Shown: positions 34,041 through 46,400 of the stretch, piece after piece
Numbering within the stretch: position 1 is the stretch's first letter
How the letters are laid out: the number at the start of each line of letters is the position of its first letter
Assembly (NCBI GenBank): GCA_905250025.1
Contig: CAJNOJ010000055.1
Coordinates: forward strand, 372,001 to 436,000
DNA from: Adineta ricciae
Taxonomy: Eukaryota; Rotifera; Eurotatoria; Adinetida; Adinetidae
Direction of reading: 5' to 3'
Length of the DNA: 64,000 nt
Program-made: the position numbers and the translations under genes
Notes under the pieces: generated by a model
Told to the model about the DNA's origin: nothing
Seen by the model: only the letters and a program-made list of their open reading frames with translations
Database searches by the model: none

Positions 34041-37000
34041 GTCTATAGTATCTGTAAGAAAATGTGACATGATTCAATGGGAGTTCAACGTACAATTAGA
34101 AAATAGAGAGGAAATGTTTGAAATCTTGCTGTCTGGTATGACTTGTCGAGAGAATCGAGCGAATCAAGAGATATTACCAATCTTAATTTATCATTTAAAA
34201 CAAGCTGATCGGATTGCTCATTGAATTGGAATAAACGAGATGCATAATTGTATTTGATACAATAACGATTGGTAAAATAATCTTTTATCGAGATGTTATC
34301 ATTCATATGCACTGTCAAATTTTATGAAGCGCGTTTAATTTCGAGTATTTTCCTACTGTTCGATGATGAATCAAGTGAAAGCCTCACGCTTGATTGAGCG
34401 TAACGATATTTATTTATACAAATGAGCTTATTGTATTGACCCACGCGATTTAATTTTATTCGAAGAAAAAAAATTAAGAATATGAAAGCGAAGGAGTGAA
34501 AGTCAGTTTGATCGTTGAGATTGTCCATGTAAATCACTCGAGAAAATCGTGTCTAAACAAAAAACAAAGAATATGTATAATCTTCTCGATCCATCTGACA
34601 CGATCTACTTTTTATCGATTTCTTCATCAATTTGTTCATATATATTTTTCAATAATTTTTGAAAAGTTAGTCTAACAAGGCAATCCATCGCATAACACAC
34701 CTATTGGATCGCTCATAAAATTGCTCAGTCGATTATTTGAAATTGTTTTCGACCGAATGTTTTGCTTTCGACACGCTACGAGATCACATCACATATGAAC
34801 GAATGATTGCTTTTCTTGTTCCGATATTTCACGAAATGAACCAACGTCAAATGATTACCTTATAAAACGTCAAGCTCAACAACAAATGAACTTCTTACAT
34901 TAGGACTTTGTTCCAATATACTTTTCGAAAATTTGATAAATGTACTGATGATCAAATGGATGCATATGTGAAGATTGATGAATCAGTTCGAAAACAACTT
35001 TCTTCCCCTACCGTCTTCCTCGATATCTGAAATTCACATTATCTTCCAATAATAAGATCCTTCAATATACGAATAACTCCCATCAATGTCTTCAATTATT
35101 CTATCCGATACCATTTTCAGTTAATATCAACTCTCAGAACACACAACCAAATCAGAGATGAATCACACTCAAAAGAGAACTATCTCCGTATATCATTTCT
35201 TTTTCTGACTAATGCAGTGTATTACCATTAACTAAGCAATATATCGCTTATGAACAATCACTATTACTATTTTATTCGAATATTTCTCTCGCTAAGACTT
35301 CAATATGCTTCTCATCCAAATAATCTGACAATTATATATCGATAAGACATTGCTATGAGGTTGCATTCAAACATCCTCGCGTACAGACTACTCATATTCC
35401 TACTTCTCGAGAAGTTCTAAACTCGAATGTCTATTGAATCCGTTGCATCGACATCGCCAAAACCTGCATACGTTCCGCCAGCTGTAAATGACAAGAGTGA
35501 AATAACATACATTTGCCGAAGCAGAAAAATATATAACATACGATAGTCCGGTTCGAATATCTCCATGGGCAAAATATTTACTTCTTGTTGATAAACAGAA
35601 CCTGTCATCAGATCGCAAGTGACTGAATGACAAGAGGCATGGATTCATGAATGGAAAGATCTTGTGAATCCGAATGAATAATGAAACTCGATATCCAAGA
35701 TGATATGACAATTGAATATATACTACGAAGATCTATACAACTATTGCACTCAATCGATTATTATATTCAAGGCGTATTGATGTGTTCAAGATCATGAATC
35801 AAATGAAAATCTTGTTTTTGTTTCTGTTCAAATATACTTACATTGTGAATTATCCAGTCACCAATCGAACAGAAAATTGAATCATGGGTTATATTAGAAT
35901 TTGTCAGACCACCTGATTCCATTCGAATATTTCATTTGACATCTGACCATTTCAGAGCGATACGGAGAAAATCTTGCCATGAAATCATATTTGTACGTTA
36001 TTAAACACGAACACTGAATTACTTATTTCTCTCGTTTGAGCCTCGAACTCTACTGAAACTAGTGCGCCCAATATGAGATGATCATTGAATGAACTATCGT
36101 ATGAACTATTCTACGATACGATTGAGAGTAAGAGTGAGATGTTTGACATTGAAAGACCATGCGTGACCACATAGCATATGAATAAGCAAATATGAAAAGA
36201 CATTCATTTCTATATTTTGTGTACTCGTTGATGACGTATGGATCTCGCTCATATAATCCATACTGAACCGTCAGTGAATAACTCGAACTGTCAGCGCGCT
36301 GTTCATTTGTTACCTTTAATTCGAATGTCTGCTGTTTGCTATGCACTTTTGTTCAAGACTAAATCGCAAATGAATCCATCGAAAAAGGCAAACTGTGCAA
36401 TTCAACTATTGTAACGATGTTCTATCCGTCGCGAAATACATATTGCTTTAGTATGTCGTGTTATATTCACATAATTATGATGAAAAACTGTTCTTATATT
36501 CGACTGAAAACACATTGGATTATGAGCAAATCTTTGTAAGAAAAGATACATGATAAATGAACTGATGTTTTTCTTGTACATTCAAATATTTCATTTAACA
36601 GGAAAAACTCTCGTATGACCTGAGATCATTCAGTACCAAGAGTATTCTGAACTTTCTTCTATCATCGTTTATTTCAATACCTTTGTCTACACAGATTTCA
36701 TTCCCTACGATGTCATGTTCTCCTGTCGTGAGCAGGCTGTTGAATAACAGAAATGATTGAGCACCATTCACTTATTTTAACGACAATTATAAATAAGTAT
36801 TCATGACAAAAGATGTATAATCAACGCATAGGATACAACTAAATCTTCATACATTCTTGTTCATGTATTAGAAGCAATCGAACGCTCATTATTCTTACAT
36901 GCGTCGAAGAGAATTACGATCAAATAAACGAAAATCGCACAGAGACTATTCGAATACTTTGTATAACCGTCTCATCTGTATACGAAATAGTATCAATTGA

Positions 37001-37657
37001 TCGAGTTCAGTTGAACATAAATGAGTCATATACTCGCGAATCAAGTGTTCTCTGATAGACCGACCGAAACAAGTTACTGCCAAAGTCATTAACAAGAAAC
37101 TGAAATATACCATCAAGTTCAAGAAACGCATTGTATCTAAAATTGTACAAACGCGGTTGATTTTACTCAACTAAAATACACTTTACTACTCCTCTTTTTG
37201 TGTTAACCAAGTAGCGTGATTCCCCATGTTTGAAAATAAGCGAGAACGACAAAACGTGTAAACACAATTCATCTGTGACGCGGAGGCGAGTATCATTAAA
37301 CAAACATGCGTCAAATCTAGACGGTATTATGATCTTATCCGACAAAATCCTGATACTGATTACATTTCCTAGATGAGATTGTCCATCATCACACATGTGC
37401 GGGGAAATAATTATTCAATCGTCTTGCTGTTCCGCGAATATTCAAAAATATCACATCATCTGTCGTCGTCATCGTCAGCCAGCAATTTTCTTTCTCTTTT
37501 CTTTCCTTCTTCGTTGATATTCTTCGTTTCATGCGTAGCCAATAGAAATCTTTGCTGTGTCCTCTTCGTTGTCTATGTCGCTATGATCGATCAAAACAAA
37601 CTTGGTCCTTCTTTCATTCATTCATTCATCTTGTTTGTCAAAACAGAATCAATCCTG
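34041..37657. other. Gene-poor 3.6-kb region with scattered exon-like fragments
   Basis: This is the longest stretch without a confident gene. It is AT-rich with frequent stops in all frames. The only protein-like fragments are on the minus strand at about 35417-37131 (listed separately). The KLHL20 5' region occupies the right end. Confidence 0.5.
35417..37131 (-). pseudogene. Possible decayed immunoglobulin-domain (I-set) host gene
   Basis: Several minus-strand fragments look like exons but do not assemble into one clean frame. From 37131 a start codon gives MRFLNLMVYFSFLLMTLAVT, a good signal peptide, followed by about 40 codons. Near 36610-36737 a segment reads EINDDRRKFRILLVLNDL..FSC, with the spacing of the C-terminal half of an I-set Ig domain. 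Near 36250-36330, FELKVTNEQRADSSSYSLTV resembles another Ig strand F/G region. At 35530-35608 and 35417-35467, separated by a 60-bp GT..AG intron, a tail reads LMTGSVYQQEVNILPMEIFE..DATDSIDIRV and ends in a stop. It may be a relic of an Ig receptor or a real gene with very short exons. The domain calls rest on pattern only. Confidence 0.3.
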
Positions 37658-40463
37658 ATGGAGAAGATGGATACAACTCAATCGCCTTCGCTATCGAGCA
37701 GAATTTGGTTTGTAACGTTTGCTTTTCACTCTCTGACGATTCTCACTGCCTTTTTTCCTCATTCAGTACAATTCAACATGAAAATCAAAGTACTACAACA
37801 ATTGATATGCTCAAAGACTGCTCACCATGTAACAATAAACTGATAAAGATTTCCGACAAGCATGCGAAGTTCCTGATCGAAAATCTCAATCTATTACGCA
37901 AACAAAAAGAATTATGTGATGTCATTCTAACCATTAGACAAAGTCAAATTCCGGCACATCGCGCTGTACTGTCCGGTAAGGGATGCTCAGTAAACAAACA
38001 GCTGGTCAGCGAGCGAATGTGCACTTCTTTTTAGCATGTAGTCCATACTTCAAAGCAATGTTTACTGGTGAATTGGCCGAAAGTCGACAGACCGAAATCG
38101 TCATTCACGACGTCGACGAATACGCCATGGAATTGTTGATCGAATTTTGTTATACGTCAAGAATTATCGTCGATGAGAAGAATGTTCAAATGTTACTACC
38201 AGCTGCATGTATTCTTCAAGTAAGAGGATCATGGTGTTTTTCTTGTATCTCGAGAGACTTTCTTTTGCTATTTCTTGGTGTCTCTTTACAAGAAAAATAT
38301 ATCAGATTGATTGTTGTGCTGTTTTGCAGAAATCATTTGCACTTTTCAAGTTTTCTTTTGGTAGAAAAATGAGTAACTTTGATTAGTAACCTGTTACATA
38401 TTTCTCATCAAACGTTACATGTGCATCCTTGACAAAAATCAAAGGTCCCTTTTTCGTTTCTACCTGTTCTTCTCCTCCAAATCAAACGCTTCATTTTCAT
38501 TATCAAACCATGCCATCAAAATACTAAGCTATCATTTCGTTGCATCTCTTACTATTCCTAGTACATTGAAGTTACTCTTCTCTTTAGATTGAAGAAGTTC
38601 AGATCACCTGCTGTGAGTTCCTTCAAAAACAACTGGATCCAACCAATTGTTTAGGTATTCGCGCGTTTGCCGACACACATTCATGTCGAGAACTTCTACG
38701 CATTGCTGATCGTTACGCTCAACAACATTTTACTGATGTGAAAGAAAGTGAAGAATTCCTTTGTTTACCGATCAATCAATTGATTGATATCATTTCAAGT
38801 GACGAACTGAATATGACTTGTGAAGAAGATGTTTTCAATGCTGTTATGCAATGGGTATCATGTGATTTACAACAGCGAAAACAATATTTACCTAAGGTAA
38901 AGATCTACTAATGTTCGTCACACAAAAAATCATTGTTCGGAATCTTTCAGATCTTAGAACATGTTCGATTTCCATTGATGAATGCACGATTTCTTGTCAC
39001 AACAGTTAGTTCAGATCCATTGATACGTTCAGATCAAGCATGCCGAGATTTAGTTGATGAAGCTAAAGATTATCTCCTATTGCCACAAGAGCGATTGAAT
39101 ATGCAAGGACCACGAACCAGATCAAGGAAACCCATTCGGTCCGGCGAAGTTCTATTTGCTGGTTTGTTTAGTCTTTTTTTCCCTCCTAATTCGTTCATTG
39201 CAAATCATTTATTCGAATTTAGTCGGCGGTTGGTGTTCGGGTGATGCAATAGCCAGTGTAGAAATGTTTGATCCTACAACAAATGAATGGCGAGCTGTAG
39301 CACCGATGTCCAAGCGTCGATGTGGTGTTGGAGTTGGCGTGTTAAATAATCTTTTATATGCTGTTGGCGGTCATGATGGTGTGAGTTATTTGAACAGTGT
39401 TGAACGGTAAGGGAAAAAAAAGCGAAAATCAATGAATGATATATTTGAAGGCCGCGCTCTTATCGTTGAATTTAGTTTTGATCCTCAAACAAATCAATGG
39501 AGTAATGAAATCGCACCGACTAGCTCTTGCCGAACTAGTGTTGGCGTGGCTGTTCTTGATGGTTGTCTTTTTGCTGTTGGCGGACAAGATGGAATCTCTT
39601 GTCTCAACCTTGTAGAAAAGTAAGGAAGGAAACAATCGAAACGATTGAACGAAAAAGTAAATGTTCCGTTTTCTTAGATATGACCCATCAGTGCAACGAT
39701 GGATCCGTGTGGCGTCAATGGGCACAAAACGTTTAGGTGTTGCTGTTGCTGTTCTCGATGGATATCTCTATGCAATTGGAGGATCAGATGGACAATGCCC
39801 ATTGAGTACAGGTAGATAGAATCATTTGAAATCGTGGCAGTTCTAAAAATCTCTTTGTATATCTAGTGGAAAGATATGATCCCAAAGCGAATAAATGGTC
39901 ATCAGTAGCGTCAATGAACACACGGCGAAAACATCTGGGTTGTGCTGTATATAATGGTTATATCTATGCAGTAGGAGGACGAGATGATGCAACAGAGTTA
40001 TCCACTGCAGAAAGATTCAATCCCAAGACAAATCAATGGACACCTGTTGTTGCGATGAATTCAAGGCGAAGTGGAGTAAGTTTTTTCTTAGCTAAAGATC
40101 TATAGAATTTTGATGAAATGCTTTTCATTAGGTTGGTTTGGCCGTTGTTAACAATCATCTGATGGCCATCGGAGGTTTCGATGTAAAGTTCATTTCAATT
40201 TATATTTTCTTTTCTAAGACGCTTCATTTCTTTTCATTAAGGGCGCTGCTTACTTGAAAAGTGTTGAATTGTACGATAGCGAATCGAATAGTTGGAAATT
40301 GCATGGTGGAATGAACTATCGTCGGCTAGGTGGTGGCGTCGGTGTAATTAAAATTCAACAATTCGACTCCATTCTCTACGGATCTAGTTCTACTTCTACG
40401 CTCGTTTCAACTTCACCAGATGATCTCAAAAATCGTTCGATTTCAACACTAGTTGACCTGTGA
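37658..40463 (+). CDS. KLHL20: Kelch-like protein 20 (BTB-BACK-Kelch, CUL3 adaptor)
   Basis: KLHL20 is a substrate adaptor for CUL3 ubiquitin ligase. About eleven exons are inferred. The first gives [14 protein letters not shown].., then [20 protein letters not shown] starts the BTB domain ([39 protein letters not shown]). The BACK domain follows ([20 protein letters not shown]). Six Kelch blades then run to the end ([108 protein letters not shown]). Blade sequences are close to human KLHL20, closer than to other KLHL proteins. The intron after the BTB domain (about 38221-38588) is much longer than the others. A Ser/Thr-rich tail of about 40 residues follows the last blade. Confidence 0.95.
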
Positions 40464-41194
40464 ATGATTCTTCTTTTCGATTCTTCTTCTCTTTTTCGTG
40501 TATATTTAACGATGTTGTTGTTCTCTCGGTGTACAGTAGTTTCATTCATTGGGCCTCTATCTTTATTTAATGATAGTTAAGAATCAAATATATGTGTACT
40601 GAACGAACCATGAATCCATCCGATCTACCCATTCACTACAGACTTTGTTCACATGTAATACGACGAAAAGTCAAATAAAAATACATCAATTTTTCCTAGA
40701 ACAATAATCACTTTTCAGACACTCCACATTTCGTGCAGTGAACGAAAATAATGTTGATACATTTCCCGTAACTTATCTTTGCAATACTTGCACTTGTTTC
40801 TTATCTATGTTGAAAAAAAAACCCGTGTCGTTTTTCACTAACAATGATCTTCGCACGAAGTGATATTAGTCATCCACGTGTTTGACGTTTTTTCCCTTTG
40901 TATTTATCCGTTCTATACATGTTATTGTCTCATAGGCGGCTATATCTTATCGGATGCTGCACATTCCAGATCGAACCCCTTTTTCTTGCCTGTTGGTTGT
41001 GTCAGACAGACTGCAGCTCTCTTTTGAGAAGAAGAAGGTAAATTATGTTTAAAGCAGGTTTTCTTCGGAGAGTGCAAGGTTTAGCGTAGAAAAAAGTTCG
41101 TTTATTTTATCGAACAAATTATCAAAAATGACTCCTATTTGTGTGACTATTTAGAAACACTAATAGTATTGGAAATTCAACACATAGCGACCGA
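40464..41194. other. Intergenic, tandem genes
   Basis: AATAAA-type hexamers follow the KLHL20 stop (near 40675). No repeat or RNA gene is seen; the right part is probably the promoter of the next gene. Confidence 0.45.
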
Positions 41195-42937
41195 ATGTCG
41201 CGTATACCATCGAAATTAAGTGATGACAACGCTTTGGATCTTGATCCACAGCAAGAATCAGCAATCAGCGGAACGGGGGTAACGAAACAAACTGTAACAA
41301 CGGCGCCCAAGAAGTATTATTATCGTACAATAACTCTACGCGTTCCATTACAGGAAAAAAAGTTTTTGCTAAAGTGTGCTTCAATCAAACAACAAAACAG
41401 AAAGTCAACCCTAGCAGAACGAACGACAAGTACAACCAGTCAAATTGCAACTAAGACCATATTAGGAGTTGCTTTTGCTCTTGCTGTTTCTTATCTTCTG
41501 CGTGATGCTCTTAACAATCGTGGTTTGGAATGGCCTCTACCACGACTGACTCAACCTGAAACTTGTCACATGGATCTCGCGAAAAATAGAGATTTCAATA
41601 GGTATTATGGTCTATCTAACTCAGGAAATCATTTCACGAGTATAACAAATGACGCTTGCAATTCAAAAATCGTCGTCAAATCTCTTTTTCCACCAGCAGT
41701 TCTTAAATCAGATCAACAAGCAAGTTCGTTCATTATCTTGTCGAAGTTTGGCACTGGAAAAACGTCATTACGATGTGAATATTTCAAATCGTTACCGCCC
41801 GCTGATTATTTCAAACTACTTATTTTGAATCAAGACTTGAACAAGTACTTGGACAGATTCGTACAATTCGAAATCTCTCGAAAAACGGAATGTCAAGGTT
41901 CGAACTGTTTAGTGAACTGGTCAACCGATGAATTCGGGCAAGTGATACTGTCTTTGCTGGTCACACAGCTTGTTGATGAGTACGAACAAGAAAAATTCTA
42001 TCTGTCAGATGTGTCATTGGATGACAAGATAGAATTGATTACGATTTTATGTTATTATTATAATGGAGAAGATCTAAAGAAGTTGGAAATATTTGTGAAT
42101 TATCTTTTAGAAAAATCGTCGTCCGAACAATACAGTGCAAGCGATGCTGCTCTTCAATATAAGCAGCAAAATGTCTACTATGAGAAGCCGTTACTTAAGC
42201 ATCTCAAAGACGAGTTAAACAAATTTACTGTGCTGAGTAAAATTTACGAGAAGCTTCACTTGTTAATAGTCGTAGCAGAAGGCGAGGAGTTTGTCAACTT
42301 GCTAGAGCGAAGATCTATGTCTGGAAATGTATTTACACACTTTACGTGGGTATTGAAGATCTTGAATAAGCTCCTCAGGAAATCCGTGGCAGTGATGGTC
42401 GATGGAATTGACGAAAGTCACTACTTTTTGCAAAAAAACACCGAGAGCAGAAAAGCATTAGAATCGTTCTTTCGTTCTTCTGTTTCGAATAAGATTGAGT
42501 CACTGGTACTGGCCCAACATTTCTATTTAGCTCTATTCTATCCTCAAATTAACGCCACTAACTTTCAAGATGCAATTCGTCGAAGTGACAAATTTCTGAC
42601 GCATCCAATACAATGGGATACCAACGCATTGATGAATTACGCTGATACTGTCTTACAAGAGATGAACAGAGATGCTTCAACGGATCGGTGTCGAGAGTTT
42701 ACAGATTTTGCAGCACTGGTCAATTACCACAATCCAAACATCACCGAGATCATTAATCACCTCCAAACACCACGAGAACTTCATCAGTTCGTGCAGAAAT
42801 TAATCGTGGAAATGAACAATAGTGCAAAAGACAACGACAAGCCATTTATCGCTACTTACGAAAATGTCCGAAAAGCATACTCAGAAGCAGAAACTCTCTT
42901 TAATAGAGATGATAAACTAATTGAAACCGAGCCGTAG
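41195..42937 (+). CDS. Intronless 580-aa membrane-anchored predicted P-loop NTPase
   Basis: A single open frame of 580 codons starts at the ATG at 41195, with no intron, in a region where introns occur about every 150 bp. A disordered N-terminus is followed by one probable membrane helix (residues about 88-103, ILGVAFALAVSYLL). A Walker A-like motif SKFGTGKTS lies at about 183-191, and a Walker B-like hydrophobic strand plus acid pair, VAVMVDGIDES, at about 398-408. The rest is helix-rich. The layout resembles STAND, KAP or Sll1717-type P-loop ATPases better than AAA+ or kinases. I do not recognise a named animal orthologue. The intronless structure suggests horizontal transfer or retroposition; no A-tail was noted. 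Function unknown. Confidence 0.7.
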   Translation: MSRIPSKLSDDNALDLDPQQESAISGTGVTKQTVTTAPKKYYYRTITLRVPLQEKKFLLKCASIKQQNRKSTLAERTTSTTSQIATKTILGVAFALAVSYLLRDALNNRGLEWPLPRLTQPETCHMDLAKNRDFNRYYGLSNSGNHFTSITNDACNSKIVVKSLFPPAVLKSDQQASSFIILSKFGTGKTSLRCEYFKSLPPADYFKLLILNQDLNKYLDRFVQFEISRKTECQGSNCLVNWSTDEFGQVILSLLVTQLVDEYEQEKFYLSDVSLDDKIELITILCYYYNGEDLKKLEIFVNYLLEKSSSEQYSASDAALQYKQQNVYYEKPLLKHLKDELNKFTVLSKIYEKLHLLIVVAEGEEFVNLLERRSMSGNVFTHFTWVLKILNKLLRKSVAVMVDGIDESHYFLQKNTESRKALESFFRSSVSNKIESLVLAQHFYLALFYPQINATNFQDAIRRSDKFLTHPIQWDTNALMNYADTVLQEMNRDASTDRCREFTDFAALVNYHNPNITEIINHLQTPRELHQFVQKLIVEMNNSAKDNDKPFIATYENVRKAYSEAETLFNRDDKLIETEP

Positions 42938-43415
42938 ATATGCAATCGTTCTCTATATAATAAACACTTAATTGTTCTGTACATCATTCTGTTTCTCTTT
43001 GCAGATATTCGATAGTTCAGTAGATGTCGCTGGACGACGGTGTGCTTCGTTCTAACAATGTAATACAATGAGAGTGAATGTCTGTCGTTGATGGCGAATA
43101 AATAAACAAATGAGGTAAAAGTAGAATGTCATTGCTTACAGATTTTCTTTGTGCTATACAATCCTATCTGCGCGTCGTCCTTTCATAGAATCACAAATGC
43201 ATTTTCTGTTTATATATCCCCAACAAATGAAAATTTGATCGGATTGCTATTCAAAACAATGTTTCTCTTTATTTACTTGATTGACAAGCCAAAGAAACAC
43301 GTTAATCATATTTATTCAATTAAAATCGACTCGAATTTTTTTTGTCTTTTGTACTTTAGATTGTATATATAAAAGCCTAATGATGTACTTTTAATGAGAA
43401 ATATTTCGATTGAAT
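42938..43415. other. Intergenic, tandem genes
   Basis: This is a short AT-rich spacer. TATATATAAAAG at about 43364-43375 lies some 45 bp before the arrestin start codon and could be its TATA box. Confidence 0.5.
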
Positions 43416-46400
43416 ATGGCACAACAACAAACAAATGGCAACGGTGCTCTTGATTTAAGTTTAGATGATTCGAAGAAACAAGGAACAAGGTACGTGTCGT
43501 GTTCGATTCTCGCTCGGAACTCCCATTCACTGGTTGACTCTTAACCATGACAATGGAAGTTTTTCCTGTAAATTGATATATTAGGGTTTAGCTTTTGTTT
43601 TTCGTTTTGCTCCGAAGGCATTTTAATTACAAAAATGATAGCATGAGTAGCACCACCATCATCCTTTCTTTTCCTTCTCAGAAACGGTCCTTCCGCTGCC
43701 ATGGCTGTTTTTGCTTTCAACGTTCTTCGGTTCCGTTTCTCGTCTCGCACCAAGCAGCCTTGAAAGAACAGAAAAAGAAGAGACCGAGCGTTGGAGAGAA
43801 TCATAAAAAAAAGCAAAAGAATGAGAAATAGCGTCAAGTTGATATGAGAAACAGCGGTAAAGAGGACATCGATGCATCATCTTAGTGACTACAATATGTT
43901 TCAGAAACAAGAAGAATGAGTTGAAAGTGCACGTATAGTCATTAGTCGCTCGATCCATTTGCTCTTGTCGCATTCAATCATATTTAACCATGATTATTTC
44001 GCCATCTAATATCTTATGAAACCGTAAGTAAGATCAAGATGATTTATTGTTTGTTTGGGGTTTTTTTTGTCACAATTTCGTCGAAGAATTGCTCAGGTAC
44101 ATTGCTAAACCGACATTAGTTAGGGGTCAGGGAATCCGAGAATGGAAATTTTCTTCGCAAAGATAATATTTCACTCGAACGTTCCGTTCTTACAAATCCT
44201 TTGAATATAAAGTAACAAGTGATTTTTTTTTCTTTCGATGATTGGATCGTTTTCTGCAAATGTTCATGAGAGAACACTATCCTTGTGGGCGTCTACATCC
44301 GTTTTAATAATAAAAACCTTTGAATAACTGCAGGAGATCTTTTTCTTCTCCTGTGCAAAGTAACTGTAAACATTTCATTATATTCTTTTTAACCTTTAGT
44401 TTCTCGTGTAACGGAAGTTCGAGCAAAATGTCTCATTTTCTGATAAGATTCATGGTTAAAGATAATCCTTCGGAGAATATAGTTGTTGGCTGAAACAAAA
44501 ACATTATCTTTCATTCATCCGGAAAACTGCTACAAATTTTCTTCTTCTTTTGCTTCTTTGATTGTCATCATATTTCTTGTCAAAGGAGAAAAAGCTGTTT
44601 TTTGACTTCTATTAGCAATGCCTTTTCAATTGATGCGTTTAGATAGATCGAATGATTGATTGATAGATGAAATAAGACATATCATGTCTGAAGGACTTCT
44701 GCATCTTATCATCAACCTCCGATCGTGTTAATCTTCGATTGATTAATTTTTTCTCTCTTGTGTTTTTTTTAGAGTCTTCAAAAAAAGTAGTCCCAATTCG
44801 AAGGTAAGAATAGAAGACGAATTCTTCCGAAGATCTAGCTCATCCTTTGTTTAGATAACATGTTACCTTGGAAAACGAGATTTTATCGACTATTCGGATC
44901 ATATCGATCCGATCGGTATGTTTACATTCTTGAAAAAAGGATTTGTGCTAGACCAATCTGTTTATTTTAGATGGCGTCGTTCTAGTCGATCCGGAATATA
45001 TCAAAGATCGTAAAGTATATGCATGTGTCTTAGCAGGTACAGTGAAAGTGTTTGTCCGACTGGTGTACACATGATTTATTTCTTGATTAATATAGCATTT
45101 CGCTATGGTCGCGAGGATCTCGATGTTCTTGGTCTAACATTTCGAAAAGATTTATTCTGCTCGACTCAACAAATCTATCCTCCTATTGATGATCAGAAGA
45201 AGCCTTTAACCCATTTACAACAGCGACTCCTACGGAAATTGGGACCCAACGCGTATCCATTCTACTTTGAAGTAAGACTTCCTTATGAAAAATTCTTCAT
45301 CTATGTTCCGTACTTAGATTCCACAAAGCGCGCCTGCATCTGTTACGTTACAACCAGCTGCTGGTGATACAGGCAAGCCATGTGGTGTGGATTATGAACT
45401 AAAAACTTATGTCGCTGAGACAAGTGAAGATAAATCTCATAAACGAAGTTCAGTTCGCTTAGCAATAAGAAAATTAACTTATGCCCCGGAAACTCCTGCC
45501 CCTCAGCCCGTCATCGAAGCACATAAGGACTTCATGATGTCACCAGCACCACTCCACCTTGAGTGCACACTCGATAAAGAGGTAGAACATTTTGAAATTT
45601 TCCTTCGGTTGAGTGGTCTTCTACATAAAACGATTCTAGATGTATTATCACGGTGAAAGTATCAACGTTAATGTCGTGGTTACAAATAATTCCAGCAAAA
45701 CCTTACGAAAAATTCGTATATCAGGTAAGAATCGGTCGACTGAGACGACGATGTTGGTCTTCGCGTTGAGTAGTTCGCCTTTTCTTCTTCTGAAAATAAA
45801 ACTTGTCTATCTCTCAATCCCTGATTACCGATCTGTAGTTGTTCAATATGCTGAAATCTGCTTGTACTCATCAACACAGTACAAGTGTGATGTAGCTGTT
45901 ATTGAATCAAGGTAGGTTACTTTTTTTTCTCGATTTGCTCGGTATTTTATTATGTTTTGTCTCTCTCTCTCTTTCTCTCTTTAACTGTCGCTTTGATCGA
46001 TGTTGCGATTTAATGTTGTGCGCTTTGAAAATATATTCTAGTTAAGCAATATGCTGAAATCTGTATGTTTACCAATGCTCATTACAAATGTACTGTCGCC
46101 GAATTGGAAACTGAGTATGCATTTTGTTTCTTCTATGCTTGATTTTTGCTTTTGATTATGAAGTCGAAATCGCTAACATTTACTAACTGTTCTCTCGATG
46201 TTTTTCAGCGAAGGCTTTCCAATCACGCCCTGTTCGACTTTAACGAAAGTGTATTCTTTAACGCCGCTCTTGGCAAACAACAAAGATAAACGTGGTCTTG
46301 CTCTGGATGGCAAATTGAAGCACGAAGATACGAATTTAGCTTCGTCAACTATGTAAGTTTATTCGCGAATGAACCTGTTGACGTTCGTAATTGCTTCATC

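Noticed and set aside
43541-43837. Open frames on both strands inside arrestin intron 1
   Set aside because: Low-complexity Lys/Ser/Phe-rich composition, no domain, no consistent splice partners.
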